A DNA stretch of 64,000 nt from Anoxybacteroides tepidamans (GCF_014201465.1 NZ_JACHEP010000014.1:17118-81117), one strand, 5' to 3'. Positions 7,195-14,394 are shown, numbered from the stretch's first letter. Notes: a model not told the origin generated them from the letters alone. Translations and numbers: made by a program.

Positions 7195-7422
7195 ATGAAC
7201 GTAGCAAAAATGGTTGATGCGAAAGGATTATCTTGCCCAATGCCGCTTGTCAAAACAAAAAAAGCGATCGATGAATTAACATCTGGGCAAGTGTTGGAAG
7301 TTCAAACAACAGATAAAGGTGCGAAAAACGATTTAGCCGCATGGGCGAAAGTAAGCGGACATAAATTAGTTGACATGAAAGAAGAAAACGGTGTACTTAC
7401 ATTTTGGATTGAAAAAGCATAA
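7195..7422 (+). CDS. tusA: TusA-family sulfurtransferase
   Basis: Encodes a 75-residue TusA/SirA-like protein, the same length as B. subtilis YrkI. The sulfur-carrying Cys14 sits in the signature GLSCPMPLVKTKKAI. The AGGAGG site lies 7 bases before the ATG. TusA accepts persulfide sulfur from rhodanese or DsrE partners and hands it on. The first 40 residues are nearly identical to the N-terminal domain of the TusA-rhodanese fusion at 8674, so the two probably arose by duplication. It is followed by an operator-like element before the second dsrE. Confidence 0.92.
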   Translation: MNVAKMVDAKGLSCPMPLVKTKKAIDELTSGQVLEVQTTDKGAKNDLAAWAKVSGHKLVDMKEENGVLTFWIEKA

Positions 7423-7438
7423 TTTTTTTGCTGTTCAT

Positions 7439-7458
7439 TATACCTATACTAGTATATG
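7439..7458. promoter_or_regulatory. CstR-like operator between tusA and dsrE
   Basis: TATACCTATACTAGTATATG is an inverted repeat of the cluster type (ATACC core, TATAC/GTATA arms), 20 bases before the next start codon. I see no convincing -35/-10 pair here. Confidence 0.5.
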
Positions 7459-7477
7459 ATGTTCAGGAGGCGATGGA

Positions 7478-7960
7478 ATGTCAGAAAAGAAGAAAAAAAC
7501 AACGATTATTTTATTTAGCGGTGATTATGATAAAGCGATGGCTGCTTATATCATTGCCAACGGCGCCGCTGCTTATGACCATGAAGTGACTATTTTCCAT
7601 ACGTTTTGGGGGCTCAACGCTCTAAGAAAAGAGGAACAAGTCCCGGTTAAAAAAGGCTTTTTAGAAAAAATGTTTGCGAAAATGATGCCGCGCGGAGCGG
7701 ATAAAATGGGGCTTTCACGAATGAACTTTGCAGGTGTGGGCCCGAAGCTCATTAAACATGTGATCAAGAAACATAATGCGATGCCGCTTCCACAGCTCAT
7801 TGAAATGGCAAAAGAGCAAGAAGTGAAACTCGTGGCTTGCCAAATGACGGTTGACCTGCTAGGGCTAAAGCAAGAAGAATTGATTGACGGCATCGAATTT
7901 GCGGGTGTAGCCGCTTACTTAGCAGACGCTTCCGAAGGCAACGTCAACTTATTTATTTAA
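7478..7960 (+). CDS. DsrE/DsrF-like sulfur carrier (YrkE-like)
   Basis: Encodes a 160-residue protein, the length of B. subtilis YrkE. Cys121 in KLVACQMTVDLLG is the predicted persulfide site. Compared with the 129-residue paralogue at 6003, it has an insertion of about 30 residues (roughly 55-100) rich in Lys and Met. A hydrophobic patch FAGVGPKLIKHVI may contact the membrane or a partner. Ribosome site AGGAGG precedes the ATG by 8 bases. It begins a run of tightly spaced genes to the dioxygenase, so it is probably co-expressed with the rhodaneses. Confidence 0.88.
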   Translation: MSEKKKKTTIILFSGDYDKAMAAYIIANGAAAYDHEVTIFHTFWGLNALRKEEQVPVKKGFLEKMFAKMMPRGADKMGLSRMNFAGVGPKLIKHVIKKHNAMPLPQLIEMAKEQEVKLVACQMTVDLLGLKQEELIDGIEFAGVAAYLADASEGNVNLFI

Positions 7961-7970
7961 GGTGAGATCA

Positions 7971-8336
7971 ATGACTCAAACCATTGTAAATATATTATTA
8001 TTTTTGTTCGTTGCTTCGTTTCTTGTCGGTCGGCTTTTGCCGGCAAAAGGTGTGCGAACGATTACGACGAGCGAATTAAAAAAGGAATTAGGCAAAAAAG
8101 ATGTACAATATGTCGATGTTCGCACACCGATGGAATTTCGGGCTCATCATATTCGCGGCTTTCAAAACATTCCGCTTCATGAATTGAAGAAGCGAGCGCA
8201 TGAATTGTCAAAAGAAAAGGAAGTCATTGTTATTTGTCAAAGCGGTATGAGAAGCACAAAAGCGAGCAAATTATTAAAGAAACTCGGTTTTAAACACGTC
8301 ACGAATGTGACAGGCGGCATGAATGCGTGGATGTAA
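7971..8336 (+). CDS. Membrane-anchored single-domain rhodanese
   Basis: Encodes a 121-residue protein with an N-terminal membrane helix (about residues 4-23) and one cytosolic or external rhodanese domain. The active loop is C89-Q-S-G-M-R-S. Rhodaneses move sulfane sulfur from thiosulfate or low-molecular persulfides to thiol acceptors. ATG 7971 is preferred over a GTG at 7962, because AAGGTGAG at 7959-7966 must serve as the ribosome site. The gene follows the dsrE stop by 10 bases. It has no counterpart in B. subtilis yrkDEFHIJ that I recall. Confidence 0.86.
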   Translation: MTQTIVNILLFLFVASFLVGRLLPAKGVRTITTSELKKELGKKDVQYVDVRTPMEFRAHHIRGFQNIPLHELKKRAHELSKEKEVIVICQSGMRSTKASKLLKKLGFKHVTNVTGGMNAWM

Positions 8337-8349
8337 GGAGGGAGAAAAC

Positions 8350-8646
8350 ATGAAAGAAATTACTGCAAAAGAAGTCGAACAACTTCTGCAAAACGGAAAT
8401 TCATTAAATATCATTGATGTTCGGGAGGTCGAAGAAGTCGCTGCTGGGAAAATTCCGGGTGCTGTCAATATTCCGTTAGGGTTATTGGAATTTCGCATGA
8501 ATGAATTAGAAAAAGATCAAGAATACATTATTGTTTGCCGTTCAGGTGCAAGAAGTGCTCGTGCTACTCAATTTTTAGAAAGCTACGGATACAACGCCAC
8601 GAACATGACAGGCGGAATGCTAGCATGGGAAGGGCCTGTTGAATAA
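8350..8646 (+). CDS. Single-domain cytosolic rhodanese
   Basis: Encodes a 98-residue rhodanese domain with nothing else attached. The catalytic loop is C63-R-S-G-A-R-S, and the CH2A-like IIDVREVEEVAAGKIPGA segment is conserved. ATG 8350 lies behind GGAGGGAG, 13 bases after the previous stop. It is the second of four rhodanese domains encoded in 2.5 kb. Probable role: sulfur transfer among TusA, DsrE and the dioxygenase. Donor and acceptor are not determinable from sequence. Confidence 0.88.
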   Translation: MKEITAKEVEQLLQNGNSLNIIDVREVEEVAAGKIPGAVNIPLGLLEFRMNELEKDQEYIIVCRSGARSARATQFLESYGYNATNMTGGMLAWEGPVE

Positions 8647-8673
8647 GCCAATATTGCTAGGAGGAGAGAGAAC

Positions 8674-9243
8674 ATGATTCAAGTGAATATGACGATCGAT
8701 GCAAAAGGATTATCATGCCCAATGCCAATTGTGAAAACAAAAAAAGCGATCAACGAACTGCAACCAGGTCAAGTGCTAGAAGTCGAAGCAACAGATAAAG
8801 GTTCCAAAGCGGATATTAAAGCGTGGGCAGAAAGCACAGGACATCAATATCTTGGCACAATCGAAGAAGGAAATGTGTTAAAACATTACATTCGCAAAGC
8901 AAGCGAGAATGAAGCAAAAGAAGAAGCAAAGTTTCCTCATGTCATTTCCAATGAAGAATTGCTTACGAAATTGAATGATGCATCCGTTACGATTTTAGAT
9001 GTTCGCGAACCAGCAGAGTATGCGTTCGGACATATTCCAGGAGCGATTTCCATTCCGCTTGGTGAATTGGAAAACCGGACAGAAGAATTATCGAAAGACA
9101 ATACGATTTATGTTGTATGCCGTACAGGTAATCGTAGCGACTTGGCCGCACAAAAATTAGCGGAAAAAGGGTTTGCTAACGTTTGGAATGTCGTTCCGGG
9201 CATGTCGCAATGGACTGGACCAGTGGAAACAGAACAGGTGTAA
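8674..9243 (+). CDS. TusA-rhodanese fusion sulfurtransferase (YrkF-like)
   Basis: Encodes a 189-residue two-domain protein. Residues 5-75 form a TusA domain with Cys15 (GLSCPMPIVKTKKAI). A charged linker (about 76-90) leads to a rhodanese domain (90-185) with active Cys149 in CRTGNRS. The architecture equals B. subtilis YrkF and resembles part of S. aureus CstA. Fusion lets sulfur pass from the rhodanese Cys to the TusA Cys within one chain. AGGAGGAGAG precedes the ATG. An operator-like repeat follows before the dioxygenase gene. Confidence 0.9.
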   Translation: MIQVNMTIDAKGLSCPMPIVKTKKAINELQPGQVLEVEATDKGSKADIKAWAESTGHQYLGTIEEGNVLKHYIRKASENEAKEEAKFPHVISNEELLTKLNDASVTILDVREPAEYAFGHIPGAISIPLGELENRTEELSKDNTIYVVCRTGNRSDLAAQKLAEKGFANVWNVVPGMSQWTGPVETEQV

Positions 9244-9266
9244 TGAAGGGGAGTTTTATTGATAAA

Positions 9267-9288
9267 TTTATACTATAGGGGGTATAAA
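9267..9288. promoter_or_regulatory. CstR-like operator overlapping the dioxygenase ribosome site
   Basis: TTTATAC and GTATAAA form 7-bp arms around TATAGGGG. The AGGGGGT inside it also serves as the ribosome site for the ATG at 9293. No clear promoter is seen, so it could be a roadblock site within the operon. Confidence 0.5.
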
Positions 9289-9292
9289 AGCT

Positions 9293-10423
9293 ATGAAAGA
9301 AATGACAGTGCAACAGTTAACAAGTAAAGTGTTAAATAAAGAAAATGTCTTTATTTTCGACGTGCGTAACGAAAGCGATTTTAACGATTGGAAAATTGAA
9401 GGGGAAAATTTTGAATACTTAAACGTTCCTTATTTTGAGTTGTTGGAGGGTGTTGAAGAGGTTAAGGATCGCATTCCAAAAGATAAAGAAATCGTGGTCG
9501 TTTGTGCCAAAGGCGGTTCCGCTGCATTTATCGCCGAGCAATTGGAAGAAGCAGGATTTGACAATGTGTATACACTTGTCGGCGGCATGAAAGCATGGAG
9601 CGAATATCTTCATCAAGCAAAAGTGTATGAAGATGACAAAATAAAAGTGTATCAATTTATTCGCGTTGGAAAAGGCTGTTTGTCTTACATGGTCATCTCC
9701 GGAAACGAAGCGCTTGTTGTCGATCCTTCACGCTTTATTGATGTATACGAGAATGTGGCGAAAGAAGAAGGCGTCAACATTACGCATATCGTTGATTCAC
9801 ATTTGCATGCTGACCACATTTCTGGCGGCAGAGCGTTAGCAGAACGCACAGGTGCGAAATATTATTTAATGAAAAGCGAAGGAGCTTTATTCGATTTTGA
9901 GCCGTTAGAAGCGCATGACAAAATTGAGTTTGAGCAAGTTCAGTTAGAAGTGTTAGCAGTGAAAACACCAGGACATACGCCAGGAAGTGTATCGTTCTTC
10001 GTGAACCAAAAACTGCTCTTCTCAGGAGATACGATTTTTGTCGGCGGTCTAGGCCGTCCAGACTTAGGCGGAAAAGTGGCAGAATGGGCAGCGGACTTAT
10101 ACGATACAGTATATGAAAAAGTTGCTACAATTGCGGACGATGTGATCGTATTGCCAGCGCATTATGCGAACTTAGACGACGAAATGAATAAAGATGGATA
10201 CATTGGAGATACGCTAGGAAACATTCGCGCACGCAATGAAATGATGCAAAATAAACAAAAAGACGAATTTATTGAAATTGTCGTGCAAAACGCCAATACC
10301 GAAACACCGCCAAACTTTGAGGATATCGTGGCGATTAACCGCGGCCAAAAAGTCGTCGATGCCGAGCAACAACAAGAGCTAGAAATCGGACCGAACCGTT
10401 GCGCGTTACATCATACGCATTAA
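9293..10423 (+). CDS. Rhodanese-persulfide dioxygenase fusion (YrkH/CstB-like)
   Basis: Encodes a 376-residue protein. Residues 1-110 are a rhodanese domain with Cys71 in CAKGGSA. Residues about 120-340 are a metallo-beta-lactamase fold of the ETHE1/PDO type with HLHADH, GHTPG, SGDTIF and LPAHY motifs supplying the metal ligands. PDOs oxidise glutathione-, bacillithiol- or CoA-persulfide to sulfite. S. aureus CstB carries its rhodanese domains C-terminal to the PDO; here an apparently active one is N-terminal. A C-terminal tail (340-376) ends in histidines (CALHHTH). Likely role: removal of excess sulfane sulfur under CstR control. Confidence 0.9.
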   Translation: MKEMTVQQLTSKVLNKENVFIFDVRNESDFNDWKIEGENFEYLNVPYFELLEGVEEVKDRIPKDKEIVVVCAKGGSAAFIAEQLEEAGFDNVYTLVGGMKAWSEYLHQAKVYEDDKIKVYQFIRVGKGCLSYMVISGNEALVVDPSRFIDVYENVAKEEGVNITHIVDSHLHADHISGGRALAERTGAKYYLMKSEGALFDFEPLEAHDKIEFEQVQLEVLAVKTPGHTPGSVSFFVNQKLLFSGDTIFVGGLGRPDLGGKVAEWAADLYDTVYEKVATIADDVIVLPAHYANLDDEMNKDGYIGDTLGNIRARNEMMQNKQKDEFIEIVVQNANTETPPNFEDIVAINRGQKVVDAEQQQELEIGPNRCALHHTH

Positions 10424-10438
10424 ACAAGGAAAACACTT

Positions 10439-10467
10439 GGGGGTACGCACACGAAGTACCCCCGGTT
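10439..10467 (+). terminator. Hairpin between dioxygenase and exporter genes
   Basis: GGGGGTAC (10439-10446) pairs perfectly with GTACCCCC (10456-10463). Only GGTTTTC follows, so it may be a partial terminator or an mRNA-stability hairpin. The GGGGTA/TACCCC arms also resemble a CsoR-family operator. Confidence 0.5.
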
Positions 10468-10489
10468 TTCATAAAGGAGGCCTTATAAA

Positions 10490-11272
10490 ATGGACGTGAC
10501 ACTCAATTATATTATCGTTATTTTTCTCATCGGTTTTATCGGCTCTTTTATATCTGGAATGGTAGGAATCGGTGGCTCGATTATTAAATATCCGATGCTG
10601 CTTTATCTCCCGCCGCTATTTGGTCTTGCGGCGTTTAGTGCGCATGAAGTGTCCGGGATAAGTGCAGTGCAAGTCTTTTTTGCGACGATTGGCGGTGTAT
10701 GGGCATATCGAAAAGGTGGCTACCTCAATAAAAAATTGATTCTCTATATGGGAATTAGTATTTTAATCGGTAGTTTCATTGGAGGATACGGCTCGAAATT
10801 AATGACAGAAGGTAGCATCAACCTTGTTTACGGAATACTTGCGGCATTAGCGGCCATTATGATGTTTGTTCCAAAAAAAGGGATCGACGATGTTCCGTTA
10901 GACCAAGTTACCTTTAGTCAATGGCTTGCTGTTAGTCTCGCTTTTGTTGTCGGAGTAGGATCGGGAATCGTGGGGGCAGCTGGGGCCTTCCTTTTAGTGC
11001 CAATTATGCTTGTCGTGCTCAAAATTCCAACGAGAATGACGATTGCTTCTTCTTTAGCGATTACGTTCATTTCTTCGATCGGATCGACGATCGGTAAAAT
11101 CACGACAGGGCAAGTCGAATTTGTTCCAGCATTGATTATGGTAGTTGCAAGCATTATCGCTTCTCCATTAGGGGCGAAAGTAGGACAGAAAATGAATACA
11201 AAAGTATTGCAAGTCATTTTAGCAGTTTTAATTTTAGCAACGGCGATTAAAATTTGGGTTGACATTTTGTAA
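10490..11272 (+). CDS. TauE/SafE-family sulfite/anion exporter (YrkJ-like)
   Basis: Encodes a 260-residue membrane protein with about eight helices, the size of B. subtilis YrkJ. The repeated TauE motif appears twice: [14 protein letters not shown] near residue 20 and [15 protein letters not shown] near residue 155, each opening one half of the protein. Family members export sulfite, sulfoacetate or other organosulfur anions. Placed directly after a sulfite-producing dioxygenase, export of sulfite is the likeliest role. AAAGGAGG lies 11 bases before the ATG. A perfect terminator follows. Confidence 0.9.
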   Translation: MDVTLNYIIVIFLIGFIGSFISGMVGIGGSIIKYPMLLYLPPLFGLAAFSAHEVSGISAVQVFFATIGGVWAYRKGGYLNKKLILYMGISILIGSFIGGYGSKLMTEGSINLVYGILAALAAIMMFVPKKGIDDVPLDQVTFSQWLAVSLAFVVGVGSGIVGAAGAFLLVPIMLVVLKIPTRMTIASSLAITFISSIGSTIGKITTGQVEFVPALIMVVASIIASPLGAKVGQKMNTKVLQVILAVLILATAIKIWVDIL

Positions 11273-11297
11273 AGAAGGTGGTTCCACCTTCTTTTTT
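11272..11297 (+). terminator. Terminator of the sulfur cluster
   Basis: AAGAAGGTGG and CCACCTTCTT pair perfectly around a 2-base loop, followed by T4. It overlaps the stop codon. Confidence 0.92.
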
Positions 11298-11360
11298 ATG
11301 GTAAAATCAGAATGTATGTTCTTTTTAATCAAGCCGTTTCGACGAAGAGGAGGAATTTTC

Positions 11361-11723
11361 GTGATTCAGCGAATTGCAACAGTTGCAGTTTACGTCGAAG
11401 ACCAACAAAAAGCAAAACAGTTTTGGACAGAAAAAGTAGGGCTTAAAGTCGTTGCGGAGCATCCGATGGGGCCGAACGCTTTTTGGCTCGAAGTTGCCCC
11501 AAAAGGCGCGCAAACAGCGCTTGTCATTTATCCAAAAGCGATGATGAAAGATTCGAATGAAAGAAAGCCATCGATTGTGTTTGAGTGTGATGATGTTTTG
11601 GCTACATATGAGGCGATGAAAGCAAAAGGTGTTGAGTTTTTAGGAGAGCCGCAGCAAATGCAATGGGGAACGTTTGTTCAATTTAAAGACGAAGATGGGA
11701 ATGAGTTTGTTTTAAAAGGATAA
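11361..11723 (+). CDS. VOC (glyoxalase/bleomycin-resistance) superfamily protein
   Basis: Encodes a 120-residue single VOC-fold protein. The chosen start is GTG 11361, 6 bases after GAGGAGGAA; an upstream in-frame ATG at 11259 would lie inside the preceding gene and its terminator. The N-terminal beta-strand IATVAVYVEDQQKAKQFW and the C-terminal FKDEDGNEFVL are typical. The first strand lacks the metal-ligand His often seen in glyoxalase I (V-A-V-Y), while the terminal Glu is kept. Substrate is unknown. It stands alone between two terminators. Confidence 0.82.
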   Translation: MIQRIATVAVYVEDQQKAKQFWTEKVGLKVVAEHPMGPNAFWLEVAPKGAQTALVIYPKAMMKDSNERKPSIVFECDDVLATYEAMKAKGVEFLGEPQQMQWGTFVQFKDEDGNEFVLKG

Positions 11724-11738
11724 AACATTAAAGAAGTA

Positions 11739-11778
11739 AGGTTGTTTCGAACTAAAGAGGCAGCCTTGCTTTTTATAT
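11739..11778 (+). terminator. Terminator after VOC gene
   Basis: AAGGTTG pairs with CAGCCTT (one G-U) across a 16-base loop, followed by GCTTTTTAT. Confidence 0.6.
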
Positions 11779-11788
11779 TGGTGAACTG

Positions 11789-11817
11789 TTGACATTTTTA
11801 ATCATTATAACTATGAT
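11789..11817 (+). promoter_or_regulatory. SigA promoter of catE-like gene
   Basis: TTGACA (11789-11794) and TATGAT (11812-11817) are separated by 17 bp. The predicted start near 11824 leaves an 89-base leader containing an MhqR-like operator. Confidence 0.8.
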
Positions 11818-11870
11818 GAAGCAAAGAATTGATGTTTTAGTCAAACGGAATTTACCGTCCGATACTAAGA

Positions 11871-11888
11871 TATCTCGATATCGAAATA
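11871..11888. promoter_or_regulatory. MhqR-type operator
   Basis: TATCTCGA-TA-TCGAAATA is an inverted repeat with 7 of 8 arm positions symmetric. It matches the TATCTCGA-N2-TCGAGATA element bound by MhqR, the MarR-type quinone-sensing repressor of Bacillus. It lies about 25 bases before the start codon. Confidence 0.65.
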
Positions 11889-11912
11889 AATCAGAAAGTG
11901 AGGAGTTGCTCT

Positions 11913-12770
11913 ATGAATCATATCATTCACCCAGCAACAGAAATTGGTTATGTTCATTTGATTGTGTCGAATTTGGACCGTTCAGTTCGCTTTTACAAGG
12001 AGATGATCGGGTTTCACGTGTTGAACAAAGAGAACAAAAAGGCGATATTAACGGCGGATGGCGTGACACCGCTCGTTGTGTTGGAGGAAAACGCCGATGC
12101 CGTGCCAAAACCGCCGCGAACGACAGGATTATATCATTTTGCGATTTTAGTTCCTGAGCGGAAAAACCTTGCCCGATCATTGCTGCATTTATTGAAAAGT
12201 GGCTATCCATTGCATGGAGCAGCGGATCATTTGTTTAGCGAGGCCGTTTATTTGGCGGATCCGGACGGAAACGGCATTGAAATATATGCTGACCGCCCGA
12301 GGGAGAAATGGGAAAAAACTGAAAGCGGAGAGTATAAAGGGGTAACAGAACCGTTGGATGTGAACGGCCTTCTTGCTGAAGCGGGAAATGAGCCATGGAG
12401 TGGCCTTCCGGAAAAAACAAAAATCGGCCATGTCCATCTTCATGTTGCAAACATGGAAGAAACGTATCATTTTTATGTGCACGGGCTTGGATTTGAGCCA
12501 GTCATTCGTATGAATGATCATGCGTTGTTCGTTTCCGCCGGCGGCTATCATCACCATATCGGCTTAAATACATGGGCGGGCGTCGGTGCGCCACAACCGC
12601 CGGAAAACGCTGTCGGATTGCGTGTATTTTCAATCGTACTTCCAAACGAAGAAGAATGGAAAAAAGTAATCGGGCAGCTTCAACAAATAGGGGCAGCGAT
12701 TCAGCACGACGAAAAACGCGTTGTTGTCAATGACCCATCAGGAAATCAGATCGAATTGCAGACAGCGTAA
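11913..12770 (+). CDS. catE: Ring-cleavage extradiol dioxygenase, CatE-like
   Basis: Encodes 285 residues, the length of B. subtilis CatE (catechol-2,3-dioxygenase). Two VOC modules occur in tandem: about 10-130 and 165-285. Each opens with a metal-binding histidine strand (GYVHLIVSNLDRS and GHVHLHVANMEET), and Glu ligands close the modules (NGIEIYADRP, NQIELQTA). The enzyme opens catecholic rings and thereby detoxifies quinones. ATG 11913 follows GTGAGGAG; an ATG at 11898 would overlap that site. A strong SigA promoter and an MhqR-type operator precede it, which fits induction by catechol or quinone. CatE versus MhqA/MhqE paralogy is not fully resolved. Confidence 0.86.
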   Translation: MNHIIHPATEIGYVHLIVSNLDRSVRFYKEMIGFHVLNKENKKAILTADGVTPLVVLEENADAVPKPPRTTGLYHFAILVPERKNLARSLLHLLKSGYPLHGAADHLFSEAVYLADPDGNGIEIYADRPREKWEKTESGEYKGVTEPLDVNGLLAEAGNEPWSGLPEKTKIGHVHLHVANMEETYHFYVHGLGFEPVIRMNDHALFVSAGGYHHHIGLNTWAGVGAPQPPENAVGLRVFSIVLPNEEEWKKVIGQLQQIGAAIQHDEKRVVVNDPSGNQIELQTA

Positions 12771-12778
12771 TATAAGGT

Positions 12779-12826
12779 AAAAAGCAAACGAGCGACCACA
12801 TCCATTGCGCGCTCATTTGCTTTTTA
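12779..12826. terminator. Bidirectional terminator
   Basis: AAAAAGCAAACGAGCG pairs with CGCTCATTTGCTTTTT with one unpaired base. It has A/T tracts on both sides and serves the converging catE-like gene and the monooxygenase gene. Confidence 0.85.
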
Positions 12827-13132
12827 TGCTTCAAAAAAATATTCCCGTTCCACTTTGCATACTCTGACAGCAAAACGTTTATACCATTGCTGTTTTCCTT
12901 TTTCTTGCGCAATTTTATGTCCTGCATGTTCTTTCCATTGCTGAATGGCTTCTAAAGAATCCCAATATGAAACGGTAATGCCGTGGCCATTGGAATCGCG
13001 GACGCTTTCGATGCCAAGAAAGCCGGGCTGCTTTGCTGCGAATTCGACCATCTGTTTTGCCATTTCCACGTATCCGTCATCTTTTTTCGTCCGTTCAGAG
13101 GTAAAAATGACCGCATAGCATGAATGCTCCAT
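12824..13132 (-). CDS. Antibiotic-biosynthesis monooxygenase (ABM) domain protein
   Basis: Encodes a 102-residue dimeric alpha-beta barrel protein of the ABM superfamily, similar in size to B. subtilis YqjZ. The core VEFAAKQPGFLGIES and ITVSYWDSLEAIQQWKEHAGHK are characteristic: the second contains the family's typical Trp-His pattern. ABM enzymes oxidise quinols, polyketides or heme without metal or flavin; the substrate here is not known. It follows the EamA transporter gene on the same strand with a 14-base gap, so the two are probably co-transcribed. Ribosome site GGAGGGAAACG precedes the ATG at 13132. Confidence 0.82.
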   Translation of the reverse strand: MEHSCYAVIFTSERTKKDDGYVEMAKQMVEFAAKQPGFLGIESVRDSNGHGITVSYWDSLEAIQQWKEHAGHKIAQEKGKQQWYKRFAVRVCKVEREYFFEA

Positions 13133-13146
13133 AACGTTTCCCTCCT

Positions 13147-14037
13147 TTATCCTTTCAGAAATGATTGTCGTTTCATGCCAATTTTCACGTCTGATAAGAG
13201 AACAATGCTGCTCAAAATAATGGCCAATCCAGTGAACATTCCGAAGGTAATCTTCTCATGTAAAAACAACATTCCCCATATGACGCCAAATCCAGGGACG
13301 AGGAAGGTGACGCTTAACGTTTTCGTTGGCCCTACGTTAGCAAGCAGATAAAAATAAAATAAATAGGCGATCGCGGTACAAAAAATCGCCAGTCCAAGCA
13401 CAGAATAAACAACCGTCGACGGAATTGGCTTCGTTGGGATATGAATGACAGCGAGCGGAAGCAATACAACCGCTGCCCCTAATTGCTGGCCGATCGCTAA
13501 TGATAGCGAAGATACTCCGATAAATGCTTTTTTCACATATACACCTGCGCATCCGTATGATAAGGCGGCTAAAGTCGACAATAATGCCGAAAAAGCCGTT
13601 TCAAGCGAAAAAGGCATCGGGCTCCAGCCGACTAAAATTGATACGCCGAATATCCCCATCAAGATGGCCGTCCATTTTTTGACTGTCAACGGCTCTTTTA
13701 GAAAAACGAATGAAGCAAGAGCGGTAAACAAAGGAGTAGTGGAATTCAAAATAGACGCCATCGAAGCGCTAATATGCAAAGTCGCAGTAGCGATAAATGT
13801 AAAGGGAATCGCCGCATTTAAAGCTCCGACGATCAAAAACTCTTTCCAATGTGATTTGAGGCTCGCTGTTTTTCTAAACAGCCAGGCATACAACAGAAGA
13901 GCAACGCCAGCTAACAGCACGCGCAGTTCGATTGTAAGTGCAGGACCGATTACTGGAGCAGAAATTCGCATAAATAAAAAGGAAGCCCCCCAAAGAGCGG
14001 CAAGAAAAAATAAAGCGGCTAATTCTTTTATGTTCAT
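13147..14037 (-). CDS. EamA/DMT-family transporter
   Basis: Encodes a 296-residue permease with ten predicted helices in two EamA repeats. ATG 14037 is chosen because CGGGAGAGAACA lies just upstream; an in-frame extension to 14166 runs through unrelated sequence. The N-terminus KELAALFFLAALWGASFLFMRIS and the mid-protein repeat start LSTLAALSYGCAGVYVKKAF show the two halves. Family members export amino acids, metabolites or drugs; the substrate is unknown. It precedes the ABM gene in a two-gene minus-strand unit. Confidence 0.86.
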   Translation of the reverse strand: MNIKELAALFFLAALWGASFLFMRISAPVIGPALTIELRVLLAGVALLLYAWLFRKTASLKSHWKEFLIVGALNAAIPFTFIATATLHISASMASILNSTTPLFTALASFVFLKEPLTVKKWTAILMGIFGVSILVGWSPMPFSLETAFSALLSTLAALSYGCAGVYVKKAFIGVSSLSLAIGQQLGAAVVLLPLAVIHIPTKPIPSTVVYSVLGLAIFCTAIAYLFYFYLLANVGPTKTLSVTFLVPGFGVIWGMLFLHEKITFGMFTGLAIILSSIVLLSDVKIGMKRQSFLKG

Positions 14038-14039
14038 CG

Positions 14040-14216
14040 ATGTTCTCTCCCGTATACAAATCAAGTCTTTTTTCGGATTATAACATTTTAATTGAAAAAT
14101 TGCAGCAATTAGGCGCAGACGTTGTGTTAAAAGGATTAAAAATTGAATTAGCGCCAAGCGGTACAACCAGTTCGGAAAACGATTTGTACCCCAATTTACA
14201 ACGTAACGGCTATTGA
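14040..14216 (+). pseudogene. Relic of a flavodoxin C-terminus
   Basis: A 58-codon reading frame contains YNILIEKLQQLGADVVLKGL followed by KIELAPS. This closely resembles the last helix and strand of Bacillus short-chain flavodoxins, which typically read ILEKKLQELGANIVLEGL then KIELSP. The N-terminal FMN-binding part is absent, the following residues (GTTSSEND...) do not look like a flavodoxin end, and there is no ribosome site. It starts at the edge of the EamA gene, so the parent gene was probably deleted by a rearrangement there. Assignment is by remembered sequence pattern. Confidence 0.55.
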
Positions 14217-14241
14217 CAGATAGAAAAGGATCGACTATTAT
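14213..14241 (+). promoter_or_regulatory. Promoter of the Mn riboswitch operon
   Basis: TTGACA (14213-14218) and TATTAT (14236-14241) are separated by 17 bp. It lies immediately upstream of the yybP-ykoY aptamer. Confidence 0.78.
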
Positions 14242-14269
14242 AAAAGTACAAGTATATATGGAAATGTGT

Positions 14270-14382
14270 GTAAAAGGGGAGTAGCTTTTACAGCAAAGTC
14301 GTCAGTTCAGGGTTATGCGCCCTCGGCTTTGTTGGCAACGGTGACGTTGTTAGCGAGACCTTTACCAACATGGTAAAGGTCT
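14270..14382 (+). ncRNA. yybP-ykoY manganese riboswitch aptamer
   Basis: The leader holds the signature elements AAAGGGGAGTAGC at the 5' side, a GCCCTCGGCTTTGTTGGC hairpin region, and AGCGAGACCTTTACC at the 3' side. The last closes P1 by pairing CCTTT with AAAGG. This class binds Mn2+ and usually turns gene expression on. It precedes a TerC-family gene, the classic yybP-ykoY target. A second GACCTTTACC/GGTAAAGGTC hairpin downstream forms the expression platform. Boundaries are approximate. Confidence 0.92.
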
Positions 14383-14394
14383 GTTTCGAATAAA

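Noticed and set aside
4675..11297. Horizontally acquired island around the sulfur genes
   Set aside because: No integrase, transposase, tRNA boundary or clear shift in codon use was seen; the genes resemble B. subtilis yrk genes.
13445..14083. 212-residue plus-strand reading frame
   Set aside because: It is antisense to the EamA transporter gene, lacks a ribosome site and its composition reflects the complement of hydrophobic codons.
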